NCBI RefSeq assembly: GCF_901000735.1
Contig: NC_081545.1
Span: 9,905,973-9,969,972 of the forward strand
Origin: Corylus avellana
Lineage: Eukaryota > Streptophyta > Magnoliopsida > Fagales > Betulaceae
Direction of reading: 5' to 3'
Length of the DNA: 64,000 nucleotides
In this document: piece by piece, positions 34,959-45,780 of the stretch
Numbering within the stretch: position 1 is the stretch's first letter
How the letters are laid out: every line of letters starts with the position of its first letter
The notes under the pieces: generated by a model
Seen by the model: the letters and a program-made list of their open reading frames with translations, nothing else
What the model was told of the DNA's origin: nothing
Database searches by the model: none
Translations under genes and position numbers: made by a program

Positions 34959-35422
34959 TGAGCTAGTTTAGATTTTATTTTGAAGGTCATATAATTTGTA
35001 ATGGATTTTCTATAAGAGACAATCCTAACTCACATAAAATATAAAAGGAGCCTCTATATATCAGAAGGGGAAAACACAAAAGATGGTAAAATCTTGGAGA
35101 ATTATTGGATTCTGATTGTCATAACACAGAAACATATATACCTTAAAAGTTTCCCTTTTTCATTCGCTTTTAATAAATTATAGTGAATTGAAGGAGCATA
35201 GACAATTTAAACTAGTTTACATTTTATTTTGAAGGTCATATGATCATTTGCAATGGATTTTAGATCTGTAAGAGACAATCCTAACTGACATAAAATATAA
35301 AAGGAGCTTCTATATATCAGAAGGGGCAAACACAAAAAAAGGTAAAATCTAGGACAATTATTGGATTCTGATTGTCAAATATACCTTAAAATTTTCCCTT
35401 TCTCATCCGCTTTGAATAAATT
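34881..35422. repeat. Two-copy tandem duplication of ~245-295 bp
   Basis: Copy 1 (34881-35176) and copy 2 (35177-35422) both run ATTATAGTGA...GGAGCATA, TTTATTTTGAAGGTCATA, AGAGACAATCCTAACT, TATATATCAGAAGGGG, ATTATTGGATTCTGATTGTC and TTTTCCCTTT. Copy 1 is longer because it contains a (TA)n(GA)n tract at 34898-34955. Non-coding. Confidence 0.85.
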
Positions 35423-36240
35423 TTATCCTTTCTCTAACCTTCTATATCTTAGCAGGTCTCAATTCCATGGGTTAATTAAAATACTTGATCACAATCTAAT
35501 TAGATGGTCTTGTTCTTCTATTTTTGCACCTTGTTTTGTTTTTTTGATCACTCTTTTCCATGTGATTTGATGCATCATGTCTCAAAGGTTGAAGCCGTGA
35601 CAGTTGTTCTTGAAGACACTAGCTTGCAGTTTGGTCTTTTAGTTTCTAGCCAAAGCCGACCATGAACTTGATTGGCCATTACAACCAAAGTTCTGATACA
35701 GAACTGATACCAGAAAATAAAGAAAAAGCAAAACTAGAAGAACAATACCAACTATCCAAACTTTGAGAATTATAATGAATACTCACTCCCAAATAGTATC
35801 AAATAATACCCAAAATCACAAGCAACTTTCAAAGATTATCAAAATTCCCAATCTACCAAAAAAATAACGAATAATTTATTAAAGTATTGATTAAGTGATT
35901 AAATTTATTTTAGAAATATAAAATTTTTCTTCTAAAAAACCAAAGTCGTAAGACTTGTAACCTTTTATAAAACTTGAATGAAAAACAATACATATAGCAT
36001 TTCTTTATACTCTCCAAGTAAAATAAAACTTAAAAGAATACCCTTATAACTTGGAGAGAAAGAAAAACAAATTACTAGACTAACCGCTTGAAACTTGGAC
36101 TCAAACCAAAATATTTTCCTGGAGACATATATAACACGAGAAAAAGTTAAGAAAGCTTTAATCGTTGGTGACCTCAAATGCTCAGTAGAAACTTCCATCA
36201 TTCATGACCTCAAACGCTCGATTAATACTTCGAGCGCTAG
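35423..36240. other. Intergenic DNA, nothing recognised
   Basis: AT-rich; overlapping short frames on both strands lack recognisable domains. Confidence 0.5.
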
Positions 36241-36482
36241 CACTACAAAAAAAAATAACAAATTAGTGACATGTGAATAATGACTATTTATGCCAAAAAA
36301 AAAAAAAAAAAGGGTCAATATTCATTTAGCGACACATGGTAAAAGGCTTATGTATTGGGTTTGAAATTAGAAATAGTGTTGTTCACTGTGCAAACTTTTA
36401 CTACTGAAGCGATGCCTAATAGTGTCGTTTTGGTAAAATGACACTAAGCCAAACGTCACTAAGCCATCATTTTTTTGTAGTG
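36241..36482. mobile_element. Miniature CACTA-type element with TAG target duplication
   Basis: It starts CACTACAAAAAAA and ends TTTTTTTGTAGTG, the hallmark CACTA inverted terminus. The trinucleotide TAG lies immediately on each side (36238-36240 and 36483-36485), matching the 3-bp duplication of CACTA/En-Spm elements. GTGAC/GTCAC and TAGTG(T/A)C motifs recur inside both ends as subterminal repeats. At 242 bp it is non-autonomous. Confidence 0.85.
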
Positions 36483-36663
36483 TAGGTGGATACTTCGATC
36501 GTTTGTGACCTCAAATGTTCACCGTGAAGGGTGAGGATTTGAGGCGCAACAATATCTTCCAATCTACACCATGTGAGGAAAAGTGTGCATACTTGTTATT
36601 GATATGGGAATTTGCAAAAATGTAGTGTCGGAGAAAGCGGTAAGGAAGTTGAATTTGGAAAAG

Positions 36664-37333
36664 TCTCCTACTGAAATTATTCACATTCTTGATGAAGAAC
36701 AAGCAGAGGTCCTTAATTAATGGCAGTTCATTCTGGGGACTCAATGTTTCATGCACTCTTTATCATTTCTCAAGAAAACGTTATGTATTAGGCTGTTTCG
36801 CTGATTTGTAGGCGAGGAAAGCTTCACTTCATTCTACCCACCATCTCTCCAGTATCTTCACTTCATCATTTTGATTTTTTCAAAAATAAATAAATAAAAA
36901 ATAAAACAAAGAAGTAAAGAGAGAAGAGATGGTGGGTAGAATGCAAGAAATCATTCTCCTTTGTAGGCAGATCGCCCAATCTTGATTGGATTTTGGGGAT
37001 ATAAAAGTCACCGAAAACTGAAATGTCTGATTTTCGGACGAATCCAGCAACGATGCGCGTAAAATTACAGTAAGATCTGTGGGACTTTGATTATGATGTC
37101 CAGCCTGATTCATGCAATTTCTAAAGACGATGCAATGTTGTTACAAAATAAATAAATAAATAAAGACGATGCAATTTGAATCGTTGAATTTTTTGAGGTA
37201 GATATGATTTTTTCAAAATAAGGGTATAAATTAAAGCTAAAAGCCTGTAAATTTCATGGTAGCCATGTATTTCTACGTAGGGATGATGACTAATTTAAAT
37301 GACGAGATGCTCATTTCTCTACCTTTGGAATCC
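36664..37333 (+). pseudogene. Truncated duplicate of the bHLH gene 3' half
   Basis: 36673-36780 matches the end of bHLH exon 2 (GAAATTATTCACATTCTT, GAAGAACAAGCAGAGGTCCTT), then hits an in-frame TAA where the parent reads AGTGCC. From about 36966 it matches exon 3 (GGATTTTGG, AAAGTCACCGAAA, CAGTAAGATCTGTGGGACTT, TTTCTAAAGACGA) and the parental 3' untranslated sequence up to about 37333 (AAAGCCTGTAAATTTCATGG). The exon 2/intron 2/exon 3 order is kept, so it arose by DNA duplication, not retrotransposition. The bHLH-coding part is absent. A hairpin-bearing insert (36830-36943) replaces most of the intron. Confidence 0.85.
36830..36943. repeat. Perfect 19-bp inverted repeat inside the bHLH pseudogene intron
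   Basis: CATTCTACCCACCATCTCT (36830-36848) and AGAGATGGTGGGTAGAATG (36925-36943) are exact reverse complements, separated by 76 bp of AT-rich spacer. No counterpart exists in the intact gene's intron, so this is an insertion. It may be a small MITE, but no clear target duplication was found. Confidence 0.7.
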
Positions 37334-38060
37334 AATGTTTTTCAGCTCTAGCGACTTCTAGGCGATGAGGTGTTAGTCTTTTTTTTTTTTTTTTGTTTTT
37401 TTAAAGGACACAAATTTCATACAAATTAATTTGGAGGAAATTTTTTTTAACCTACTCTAATAAGTGTCAAATGTCATTCAATATTTTTATGTTTCTAAAA
37501 ATTTAATGTCTGGGTCCTTAGATTAGTGGAATGATAATAAATAATGGTAAATATTAAAAAAAAAAAAGAAGTGAGCATGACACTTATCACCTATTAGAGT
37601 GGGTTCAAGAAAATTTCCTCCAAACCGATTTGGATAAAATTTATGTGCTTTCTAAAACGACTATAGAAAAAACGACATCAAAGGTCTTCGATAAAGTAAT
37701 CCATGTATGAAATAAATTAAAAATATATATATATCTTACTTGACGACTTATTGTAACTTGATTTCAAGATTATTTACTCATATTTCTCTTGCTAATTAAC
37801 TAGCTAGCTTGCCATCACTCACACAATCAACAATTTGATTTCAAACTGGTATAAATTATTTGTAAGAAACAATATAATATTCTTACACAATGCTTCTAAA
37901 AGGCCTAACCCTAACAATTTGATTTCAATTTTAAATTTTAACATTCCATGAAGCCAACATCGGACACATTTACTCCATACGCTTTTGGAACCTTGGCATA
38001 ATGCAGAAAAAAAAGCAAAACTTGTTCATAACTGGGCTGATTTAGATTACACTCCCCCCC

Positions 38061-38091
<31 letters not shown>

Positions 38092-38197
38092 AATTAAATC
38101 AAATGATTTGGCTACTTGATGTCTGTGCTTAAAACTAGCTTAGTATAAAGGACATAGTTTTCTTTTAAACTGGGTTTGAGGAACTTTCACCAACCTA
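37334..38197. other. Intergenic DNA between the bHLH pseudogene and the Copia element
   Basis: AT-rich. CTACTCTAATAAGTGTCAAATGTCATTCA-type sequence near 37452 is echoed inverted near 37570-37600 (ATGACACTTATCACCTATTAGAGTGGG), together with AATTTCCTCCAAACCGATTTGGA versus CAAATTAATTTGGAGGAAATT. This suggests a further small inverted-repeat element at about 37410-37660. A (TA) tract and poly-A at 38066-38089 are also present. Confidence 0.5.
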
Positions 38198-38202
38198 GTT
38201 TA

Positions 38203-38334
38203 TGTTGGGTTGAGTTTCCCTCTTAAGTGGATGATGGCCCAAACTTGTATAGCTCATGTGGGTTTTTATTAAACCCATATGGAAAGGCCCATTTGAGATA
38301 GGGTTTGCTAAACCTAATATCATTTTTTGTTGCA

Positions 38335-38373
<39 letters not shown>

Positions 38374-38927
38374 GAGAGATACAAGCAGCCCCTAGAGAAA
38401 GAGAGGGAAAGGGCTTCAAAAAACCAGAATCTGGAAATTCCGTCTAGCCTTGTTCTATTGCTCCGATCGACAAGCATTTGTGGTCTGATTGAGCTAAAAT
38501 TTTGCAAGGCTATTCATGACACGTGATTCTTCATTGTGAACAGTAGAGATTGGATTCTGAGCATTCTGTATCGATTTTTGAGCCCATGAATAGTAACCTC
38601 TGTTTGGGTGAGATCTTTTTTTATTTTTTGTAGAAGTTGATTTGTGCCAAGAAATTGTATTTCTTGAAGGATAGCTGGTAATTGTATGCCCCTAGTTGAG
38701 ACTAGAGAAGACTCATGTATTCTCGTTATTGTTGATAGTGGAATTGTTTGAGTGGACTACGGTCCCGTGGTTTTTTCTTCTCACACTAGGAAGGTTTTCC
38801 ACGTAAAAATTGTGTCTTATGCTTGTGGTGTTTGGATATATATTTTCTGCATATATATTGCTCTATTTTATAGTTTCCTATAGATTCACACAAAGAGGGA
38901 GTTTGTGTATTTTTGTTTCACCCAACA
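38203..38927 (+). repeat. 5' LTR of the Copia element
   Basis: 725 bp, TGTTGGG...CCCAACA. Carries an (AAT)n expansion at 38335-38373 where the 3' LTR has a poly-A run instead, and a segment near 38780-38815 (GGAAGGTTTTCCACG) that the 3' LTR lacks. Confidence 0.92.
38335..38373. repeat. (AAT)n microsatellite inside the 5' LTR
   Basis: About 12 AAT units following TTGCA. Confidence 0.9.
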
Positions 38928-38930
38928 AAG

Positions 38931-38946
38931 TGGTATCAAGGCTAGG
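38931..38946 (+). other. Copia primer-binding site
   Basis: TGGTATCAAGGCTAGG, 3 nt after the LTR, matches the complement of the initiator tRNA-Met 3' end at about 13 of 16 positions. Confidence 0.8.
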
Positions 38947-39001
38947 TATGATCGAGTGCACTTAAGTGATTATTATTCTGTTAAATATCTTGTGTTGAAT
39001 T

Positions 39002-40144
39002 ATGGAGGCTAATCTAAGTAGAAATGTGTCTTTGAATGGATCAAATTATCATATATGGAAAGGTAAAATGGAAGACCTACTTTATGTGAAGCAATTTGAT
39101 TTACCTGTTTTTGCTGTTGAGAAGCCAGACAATAAATTTGAAGAAGAATGGACTTTGATGCATAGACAAGTCTGTGGATATCTTAGGCAGTAGGTAGATG
39201 ATAATGTTTTGAATCATATTGATGGTGAGACACATGCACGCACACTTTGGAAAAAACTTGAGGAGTTGTATGCCCGTAAGACTGAAAATAATAAAATGTT
39301 TCTGATGAAGCAATTGATGTATTTGATATACCAAGATGGAACTCCCTTAATAGATCACTTGAACACTTTCGAAAGAATTATTAATCAACTAGCTAGGATG
39401 GGTATCAAGTTTGATGATGAGGTTCAGGGGTTGTGTTTACTTGGTACATTGTCGGACTCTTGGGAGACATTTAGAATGTTATTATATAACTCAGTTCCAA
39501 ATGGTGTAATCAATATGGATCTGGCTAAAAGTAGTGTATTGAATGAAGAGATGAGAAGAAAATCACAAAGGTCCTCTTCACAGTTAGAAGTTTTGATTAC
39601 AGAAAGAAGGGGCAAAAGTAAGAGTAGAGGTTCGAAGAATATAGATAAATATAGAAACAAGTCAAACCGGTTTGCTAATGTTGAGTGTTATCACTGTGGC
39701 ATGAAAGGGCTCATCATGAAGCATTGCAGAAAATTGAAGAGAGAGAACAAAGAGAAAGGGAAGGAGACAAAAAATGACGATGGCAAGAATGATGATCGAG
39801 TTGCCACCACTACTTTTAGAGACTTCTTCATTGTTTATGATGATGATGTCATTAATTTTGCATGCCTTGAGACCAGCTGGGTGATTGATAGTGGCACCTC
39901 AATTCATGTTACATCTCAACAGGATTTCTTCACGTCCTATACTGCCAGTGACTTTGGGACAATAAAGATGGAAAATGATGGCTTGGCCAAAATTGTTGGT
40001 ATTGGAGATGTGTGCTTGGAGATGAGTAATGGCATGAAGTTAGTTCTGAGTGATGTGAAGCATATTCCTGACATCCGTTTGAACTTAATTTCTGTAGGTA
40101 AACTTGATGATGATGGGTATTGCAACACCTTTCGTAATGGTTAG
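39002..40144 (+). pseudogene. Copia gag and protease, with premature stop
   Basis: The ATG at 39002 begins a gag that reads SLNGSNYHIWKGKMEDLLYV, but a TAG at 39191 ends it after 63 residues. The same frame reopens at once and runs to a TAG at 40142. The domains are gag core (about 39200-39560), a zinc knuckle CYHCGMKGLIMKHC (39686-39727) in which the zinc-binding His is Leu (codon 39710-39712), and the protease motif WVIDSGTSIHVT (about 39877). Gag forms the cytoplasmic particle and packages the RNA; the protease matures the polyprotein. The altered knuckle would not bind zinc normally. Confidence 0.85.
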
Positions 40145-40199
40145 TGGAAGCTCACTAAAGGTGCTATGTATGTTGCTCAAGCCTAGAAGTTTTCTACTT

Positions 40200-41559
40200 G
40201 TACATGCTACAGGCAAAACTCTCCAAAGACATTATTAATGCAATGGATGATGAGTCTTCAGTAGAGTTGTGGCATAAGAGACTTGCCCACATGAGTGAGA
40301 AAGGCTTGGCAATATTGGCCAAGAAGAATATTCTATCTAGGATGAAGAGTGCATCTTTGAAAAAGTGAACACATTGTTTGGCGGGGAAGCAAAATGGAGT
40401 CTCCTGCAAGAGTTCCCCCTCCACAAGAAAGCCAAGTATACTTGATCTTGTACATTCAGATATCTCTGGCCCTATGAAGACTAGTATACTTAGTGGCTGC
40501 CTTTACATTGTGAGCTTCATAGATGATCATTCAAGGAAGTTGTGGGTATATACCTTGAAAAGAAAAGATCAGGTATTGGATGTGTTTAAGCAATTTCAGG
40601 CCTTAGCTGAGAGACAAACTGGAAAGAAGCTGAGGTGCATCAGAACAGATAATGGAAGAGAGTATTTGGGTCCTTTTGATGAATATTGTAGGCAACAGGG
40701 TATTCGGCATCAAAGGACACCTTCAAAAACTCCTCAATTGAATGGCTTAGCTGCAAAGATGAACAGAACACAAGTTGAGAGAGTAAAGTGCTTGCTGTCA
40801 CAAGCACAATTACCAAACTCCTTTTGGGGGGAGGCTTTAAGTACATCAGTACATGTTCTTAATCTCACACCATGTGTCCCTCTTCAGTTTAATGTACCAA
40901 ATAGGTTTTGGACTGGCAGAGATGTTTCTTATGATCATTTGCACGTCTTTGGATGTAAGACATTTGTGCATATTCCCAAAGATGAGAGGTTAAAGCTGGA
41001 TGTAAAGACCCAGCAGTTTATATTCCTAAGCTATAGCCTAGATGAGTTTGGTTACAGATTGTATGATCTAGTTGAGAAGAAACTAGTGAGAAGCCGAGAT
41101 ATTGTATTTATGGAAGATCAAACCATATATGATATTGAGAAGACAGAAAAGGCAGTGCCTTACTACAGTGATGGTTTGATTGACTTGGATCTGGCTCATT
41201 TGACAGATTTGCTAGCACAGGTTGAACATGATATTCAAAATGACCAGCAGGGTCCTGGTGATACTGATGTTCCTTTACAGGATGCAACTCATGATCAGTT
41301 GCCAATACTAGAGATACCAATAGACGTTCCACTCAAGAGGTCTACCAGAGACCGATATCCTTCCATTCGGTATTCTGTAGATGAGTTCGTGTTACTAACT
41401 AACTGGGGAGAGCCCGAGTGTTATGCAAAAGCCATGGAAGATGAACATAAGTCAGAGTGGGTTGATGCTATGCAAGATGAGATTAAGTCATTGCAAGACA
41501 ATCACACTTTTGAGTTGGTGAAGTTGCCTAAAGGCAAGAGAGCTTTGATGAACAGGTAA
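40200..41559 (+). pseudogene. Copia integrase, catalytic glutamate lost
   Basis: After a frameshift near 40190 the pre-integrase zinc region (about 40205-40375, LWHKRLAHMSEKGLAILAKK) leads through a TGA at 40366 into the integrase core: LVHSDISGP (first Asp), IRTDNGREY (second Asp), then TPQLNGLAAKMNRT where the family has HNGVAERMNRT. The third catalytic acid Glu is Ala (codon 40753-40755) and the neighbouring His is Leu, so strand transfer should be abolished. The frame continues through YRLYDLVEKKLVRSRDIVF and ends at a TAA (41557-41559) at the start of the reverse transcriptase. Confidence 0.85.
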
Positions 41560-42810
41560 ATTTACAGGGTGAACCAGGAAGAATACACTTCACAACCACG
41601 GTACAAAGCTAGACTAGTTGTCAAGGGATTCAAGCAAAGAAAAGGTATTGACTTTTATGAGATTTTCTCTCATGTTGTAAAGATGTCATCCATTCGCGTT
41701 GTTCTTGGTTTAGCAGCTAGCCTAGACTTAGAGATTGAATAGATGGATGTGAAAATTGCCTTCCTTCATGGTGATTTGGAGGAGGAGATTTATATGGAGC
41801 AGCCAGAGGGTTTCATAGTGAAAGGAAAAGAGGACTATGTGTGTCAGCTTAAGAAAAGCCTCTATGGTTTGAAGCAGGCACCCAGGCAATGGTATAAGAA
41901 GTTTGAGTCTGTTATGGAGGAGCAAGGCTACAGGAAGACTACTTCTGATCACTGTGTTTTTGTGTAAAAATTTTCTGATGATGATTTTATTATCCTATTG
42001 CTTTATGTTGATGATATGTTGATTGTTGGCATGAATTCTTTTAGAATTGACAGGTTGAAGAAGTAGTTAAGTCAGTCCTTTGCAATGAAGGACTTGGGGC
42101 TAGCTAAGTAGATTCCTGGGGTTCGTATTCATAGATGCAGAAATGATAAGCTGTTTATATCACAGGAGCAATACATTGAGAATGTGCTTGAGAGGTTCAA
42201 CATGAACAAGGCTAAAAAGGTTAGCTCTCCTTTTGTTACATACTTTAAGTTGAGCACAAAAGGAAGATATGAAAAGAATCCCATATGCCTCAGCAGTAGG
42301 AAGCTTGATGTATGCAATGGTTTGTACGAGGCCAGGCATAGCCCCTGCAGTTGGTGTTGTTAGCTGATTTCTTTCAGATCCGGGAAGAGAACATTGGAAT
42401 GCGATAAAGTGGATTATAAGATATCTGTAAGGCACTTCCAAGTTGAGTCTTAACTTTGGGAGTGGCAAACCAATGTTGGTTGGCTATACAAATTCTAATA
42501 TGGCAGGAGATGTGGATACCCGTAAGTCTACTTCGGGTTATTTGATCACTTTCTCAGGAGGGATTGTTTCTTGACAGTTGAGGTTACAAAAGTGTATTGC
42601 ATTTTCTACAACTGAAGCAGAGTTGATTGCAGTAACAAAAGCTTGTAAAGAGTTGCTATGGATGAAAAAGTTTTTGAGGGAGTTTGGTTTCAAGCAACAG
42701 CAATATGTGTTGTTTTGTGATAATCAAAGTACTATTCACCTTGCTAAGAACTCTTCATTTCATTCGAGATCGAAACACATCGATGAAGGTACCATTGGGT
42801 AAGAGAAACT
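41560..42810 (+). pseudogene. Copia reverse transcriptase and RNase H, multiple stops
   Basis: Reverse transcriptase pieces: [20 protein letters not shown] (41610-41670), MDVKIAFLHGDLEEEIYMEQ (41743-41802), CQLKKSLYGLKQAPRQWYKK, and the active-site LLYVDDML (about 41998-42021, both Asp retained). Stops break the frame near 41740, 41965 and 42065 and again after 42100. RNase H follows: STTEAELIAVTKACKELLWM and FCDNQSTIHLAKN (42605-42760), then SRSKHID. Normally this part copies the RNA into DNA and removes the template. Here it cannot be made as one protein. Confidence 0.85.
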
Positions 42811-42947
42811 CTTAATGGCAAGTTGCTAGCACTTGAGAAAATTCACACTAATGATAATGGCTCTTATATGTTAACGAATGCTCTAGCAAGGGAGAAGCTT
42901 GAGACTTGTTGCTCGATCGCCGGGATGGCAAATCCCTCCACCTAGTC

Positions 42948-42960
42948 AGGAAGGGGGAGA
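42948..42960 (+). other. Copia polypurine tract
   Basis: AGGAAGGGGGAGA, 2 nt before the 3' LTR; primes plus-strand synthesis. Confidence 0.85.
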
Positions 42961-42962
42961 TT

Positions 42963-43643
42963 TGTTGGATTGGGTTTCACTCTTAAGTGAAGGATGGCCC
43001 AAACTTCTGTAGCCCATGTGTGTTTTTATTAAACCCATATGGAGATGCCCATTTGGGATAGGCTTTGCTAAACTTGATATTCTTTGTTGTTGCAAAAAAA
43101 AAAAAAAAAGGGTACAAGCAGCCGCCAGAGAAAGAGAGAAAGAGCTTCAAAAAACCAGAATCTGGAAATTCCGTCCAGCCTTGTTCTATAGTTCCGATTG
43201 ACAAGCGTTTGTGGTCTGATTAAGCTAAAATTTTGCATGGATGTTCATGACACGTGACTCTTCATTGTGAACAGTAGAGATTGGATTCCGACATTCTGTA
43301 TTGGTTTTTGAGCCCGTGAACAGTACCTTTGCTTGGGTGAGATCTTTCTCTATTTCTTGTAGAAATTGATTTGTGCCAATAAATTGTATTTCTTGAAGGA
43401 TAGCTGCTGATTGTATGTCTCTTGTTGAGACTAGAGAAGACTCATGTATTCCCGTTATTGTTGATAGTGAAATTGTTTGAGTGGACTACAAATCCGTGGT
43501 TTTTCCTTCTCACATTGAAAAATCCGTGTGTCTTGTGCTTGTGGTGTTTGGATATATATTTTCCGCATATATATTGCTCTATTTTATAATTTCCTATAGA
43601 TTTACACAAAAAGAGAGTTTGTGTATTGTTGTTTCTCCCAACA
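42963..43643 (+). repeat. 3' LTR of the Copia element
   Basis: 681 bp, TGTTGGA...CCCAACA. Shorter than the 5' LTR because of microsatellite and small-deletion differences. Confidence 0.92.
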
Positions 43644-43985
43644 GTTTATAACATCCTAAGATAAACTGGAATTGAGATTCCTTAAAATTTTATAAAGAAT
43701 TTCCTGCTTCTTTATATTTTCTCTGTATTTAGAAGATGATATATATGTGAATGAAAGGGATGGAAGGATAAGAGAGAGAAATGGATGATGGGAGAATGAG
43801 TTGGATGAATCCAAGGGTACTATTATTTAGCTTTCGAGACCTCAATGTATCTCCGGGTTACAGAATACAAACAAAGCACACGCTAATTTCCTGAAAATCT
43901 CAGTTGAGCTTATTGCCTTTACACGTGCAATCATCCTCAACCATTCACTAACTGCTAAACAATAATCTAACAGACTAACAACCCC

Positions 43986-44035
43986 AATAATTGAAGCCCA
44001 ATTATTAACAGCCCATCAGTTGAAGCCCAACTGAT
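43986..44035. repeat. Twin perfect hairpins sharing the loop GAAGCCC
   Basis: AATAATT-GAAGCCC-AATTATT (43986-44006) and ATCAGTT-GAAGCCC-AACTGAT (44015-44035): 7-bp stems of different sequence around an identical 7-nt loop. A third TTGAAGCCCA near 44053 lacks a stem. Confidence 0.85.
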
Positions 44036-44273
44036 TAACAATTCTAACATATTGAAGCCCACTGTAATAGCCCAATTTGCAGCCCACAAGAATAATGCTC
44101 TCCAGCTTTCCTATTGAACCACACCTCTTATGCCACGTGTCCAACCTGCTTGATATTTTCTAGACCTCTCTTTTCTCACGCAAGCCACTTTCAACCCTAC
44201 AACATCTTCTTCCTTTCTTCTTCTTAGCCAAGCCGCCATACCACAACCTCAGGTTTAATCTCACCAATTAAAT

Positions 44274-44515
44274 CCTAACAAAATCCTTTTAAATTTGTAA
44301 TTCTCAAATTTATAAATCTCAACCATCTATTTCATCTAAACATTTAAAATAAGTCATATTTTAAAATTTAATGCAATGGATGAGACTAACTTCCTCATTT
44401 AATGATATGGGTAAGAGTAGCTTCCTTATCAAATTTTAAAATATGACTTACTTTAAATGTTTAGATGGCTAAAATTTATAAATTTAATAATCTTAAATTT
44501 AAAAAGAATTTTAGG
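44274..44515. mobile_element. MITE-like inverted-repeat element, ~240 bp
   Basis: The left arm CATTTAAAATAAGTCATATT (44341) pairs with AATATGACTTACTTTAAATG (about 44440-44459). The pairing extends outward through TCAAATTTATAAATCT / AAAATTTATAAATTT to CCTTTTAAATTTG / TTAAATTTAAAAAG. The edges are approximate and no clear target duplication was found. Confidence 0.65.
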
Positions 44516-45488
44516 AGATCTCAATTTGACAAACTGTAGTACGTAGTTATTGCCTCTAATGTGATGTTTGTCGGAGTGCCTCATCCATCAATCCTCGCTC
44601 AATCAGCGGCAGTCAAGCCATGCATGCCCAATCTTTTCTCATATTCTTCTCTAAAAGCTTTATTGTTGTTCCATTGGGAAAAGAATTTTTCAACCTAATC
44701 ATGGAAACACAAGTTCTAAAAAGGAAGACTTTAAAAGGGTATATAGGGAGTCAAAAGCAATTGATCAAACCTGTTCTTGAGACAATTCCTCAAGGGTTGC
44801 TACATCTTTCTTTTGAGCAAGTTTTCTGGCATTTTGTAAGAGCGACCGGTATTGGTAGTTGCAGGAACTCTGAAATCATGAAGAAGACTAATCAGAGAGC
44901 ATATATAGTAATGTGTAAAAGAGAATTACTCGTCTGTAATACATTAAGATAATACAATATATATGTGTTATTTTATTTTGAGTAATATACTCTAATCCAC
45001 TTTCTTTATTTAGGATATATAATGTAATATAATCAAAAATTTATTAAATCAAAAAATGTAGGGTAATCAAGTATATATATGCTACAAGCATTTCCATATT
45101 AGGGTAGTCGTATTAGTTTTATGTATTAGATTTATATTATGTTAGTATAAGTCGACTAACCCTAATCGCATTAGGGTTATGATAATATTTCAATAAGAGC
45201 GGTTTACTCAGCCCTAACTCTCTTATGTAATATGTAATGAATAATTAATCTCAAATCTTGTGTTTGAAAGATTCTCTTAGAATCTAAGGTTTAAATTCCC
45301 TTACAACCTTATTTATCCAATTACAAACTTAAGTTCGTAATTAACAATATATTCTAACAAGAGGCGCATGAAGAGAAATGTTGAAGAGATAATGATGTCG
45401 TACACAAATTAACTACAACTTACATTTTACCCAAACCAAAAAAAAAAAAAAAAAAAAAAATCTATAAATTAAACCAGTTAAAACTAAA
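44516..45488. other. Intergenic DNA; one unassigned ATG frame
   Basis: A frame from ATG 44620 to 44952 encodes 110 residues with no recognisable domain and ordinary AT-rich composition; I do not call it a gene. Poly-A at 45439-45460. Confidence 0.45.
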
Positions 45489-45748
45489 TTAAAATACCTC
45501 CTCATCAAGCAGTTTACTCCGTTGAAGAATGCATTCGAACATTTCATTCTTTCTGTGGCGTGCAACTTCTAATTGCTTCTGCAGAGATTTTATATCTTCT
45601 CTTATTTTCTTCAATTCTCTCTGATCACGCCGCTTAATCAGTTGAAGAATGGTCCTTCTTGAGGATGTTTCTTTCATTTCTCCATCTAATTCAGTAACTA
45701 AAAGCTGCAATAACGTACAGGAAACTTGGTTAATTTTTAATTTTTACA

Positions 45749-45780
<32 letters not shown>

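Larger units (their letters stand above)
38203..43643 (+). mobile_element. Full-length Ty1/Copia retrotransposon, Tnt1-like, coding region degenerate
   Basis: The LTRs at 38203-38927 and 42963-43643 are bounded by TGTTGG...CCCAACA. Target duplication GTTTA is exact on both sides (38198-38202 and 43644-43648). Order is LTR, primer site, gag, protease, integrase, reverse transcriptase, RNase H, purine tract, LTR, the Copia order. Internal motifs resemble the tobacco Tnt1 (Tork-type) lineage. At least six in-frame stops or frameshifts plus lost catalytic residues make it non-autonomous. The LTRs differ at about 18 of the first 132 bp compared by eye, so it is an old insertion. Confidence 0.93.

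Noticed and set aside
44620..44952. A 110-residue ATG frame as a gene
   Set aside because: No recognisable domain or gene signals, and the composition matches the surrounding intergenic DNA. Transcript data could reverse this.
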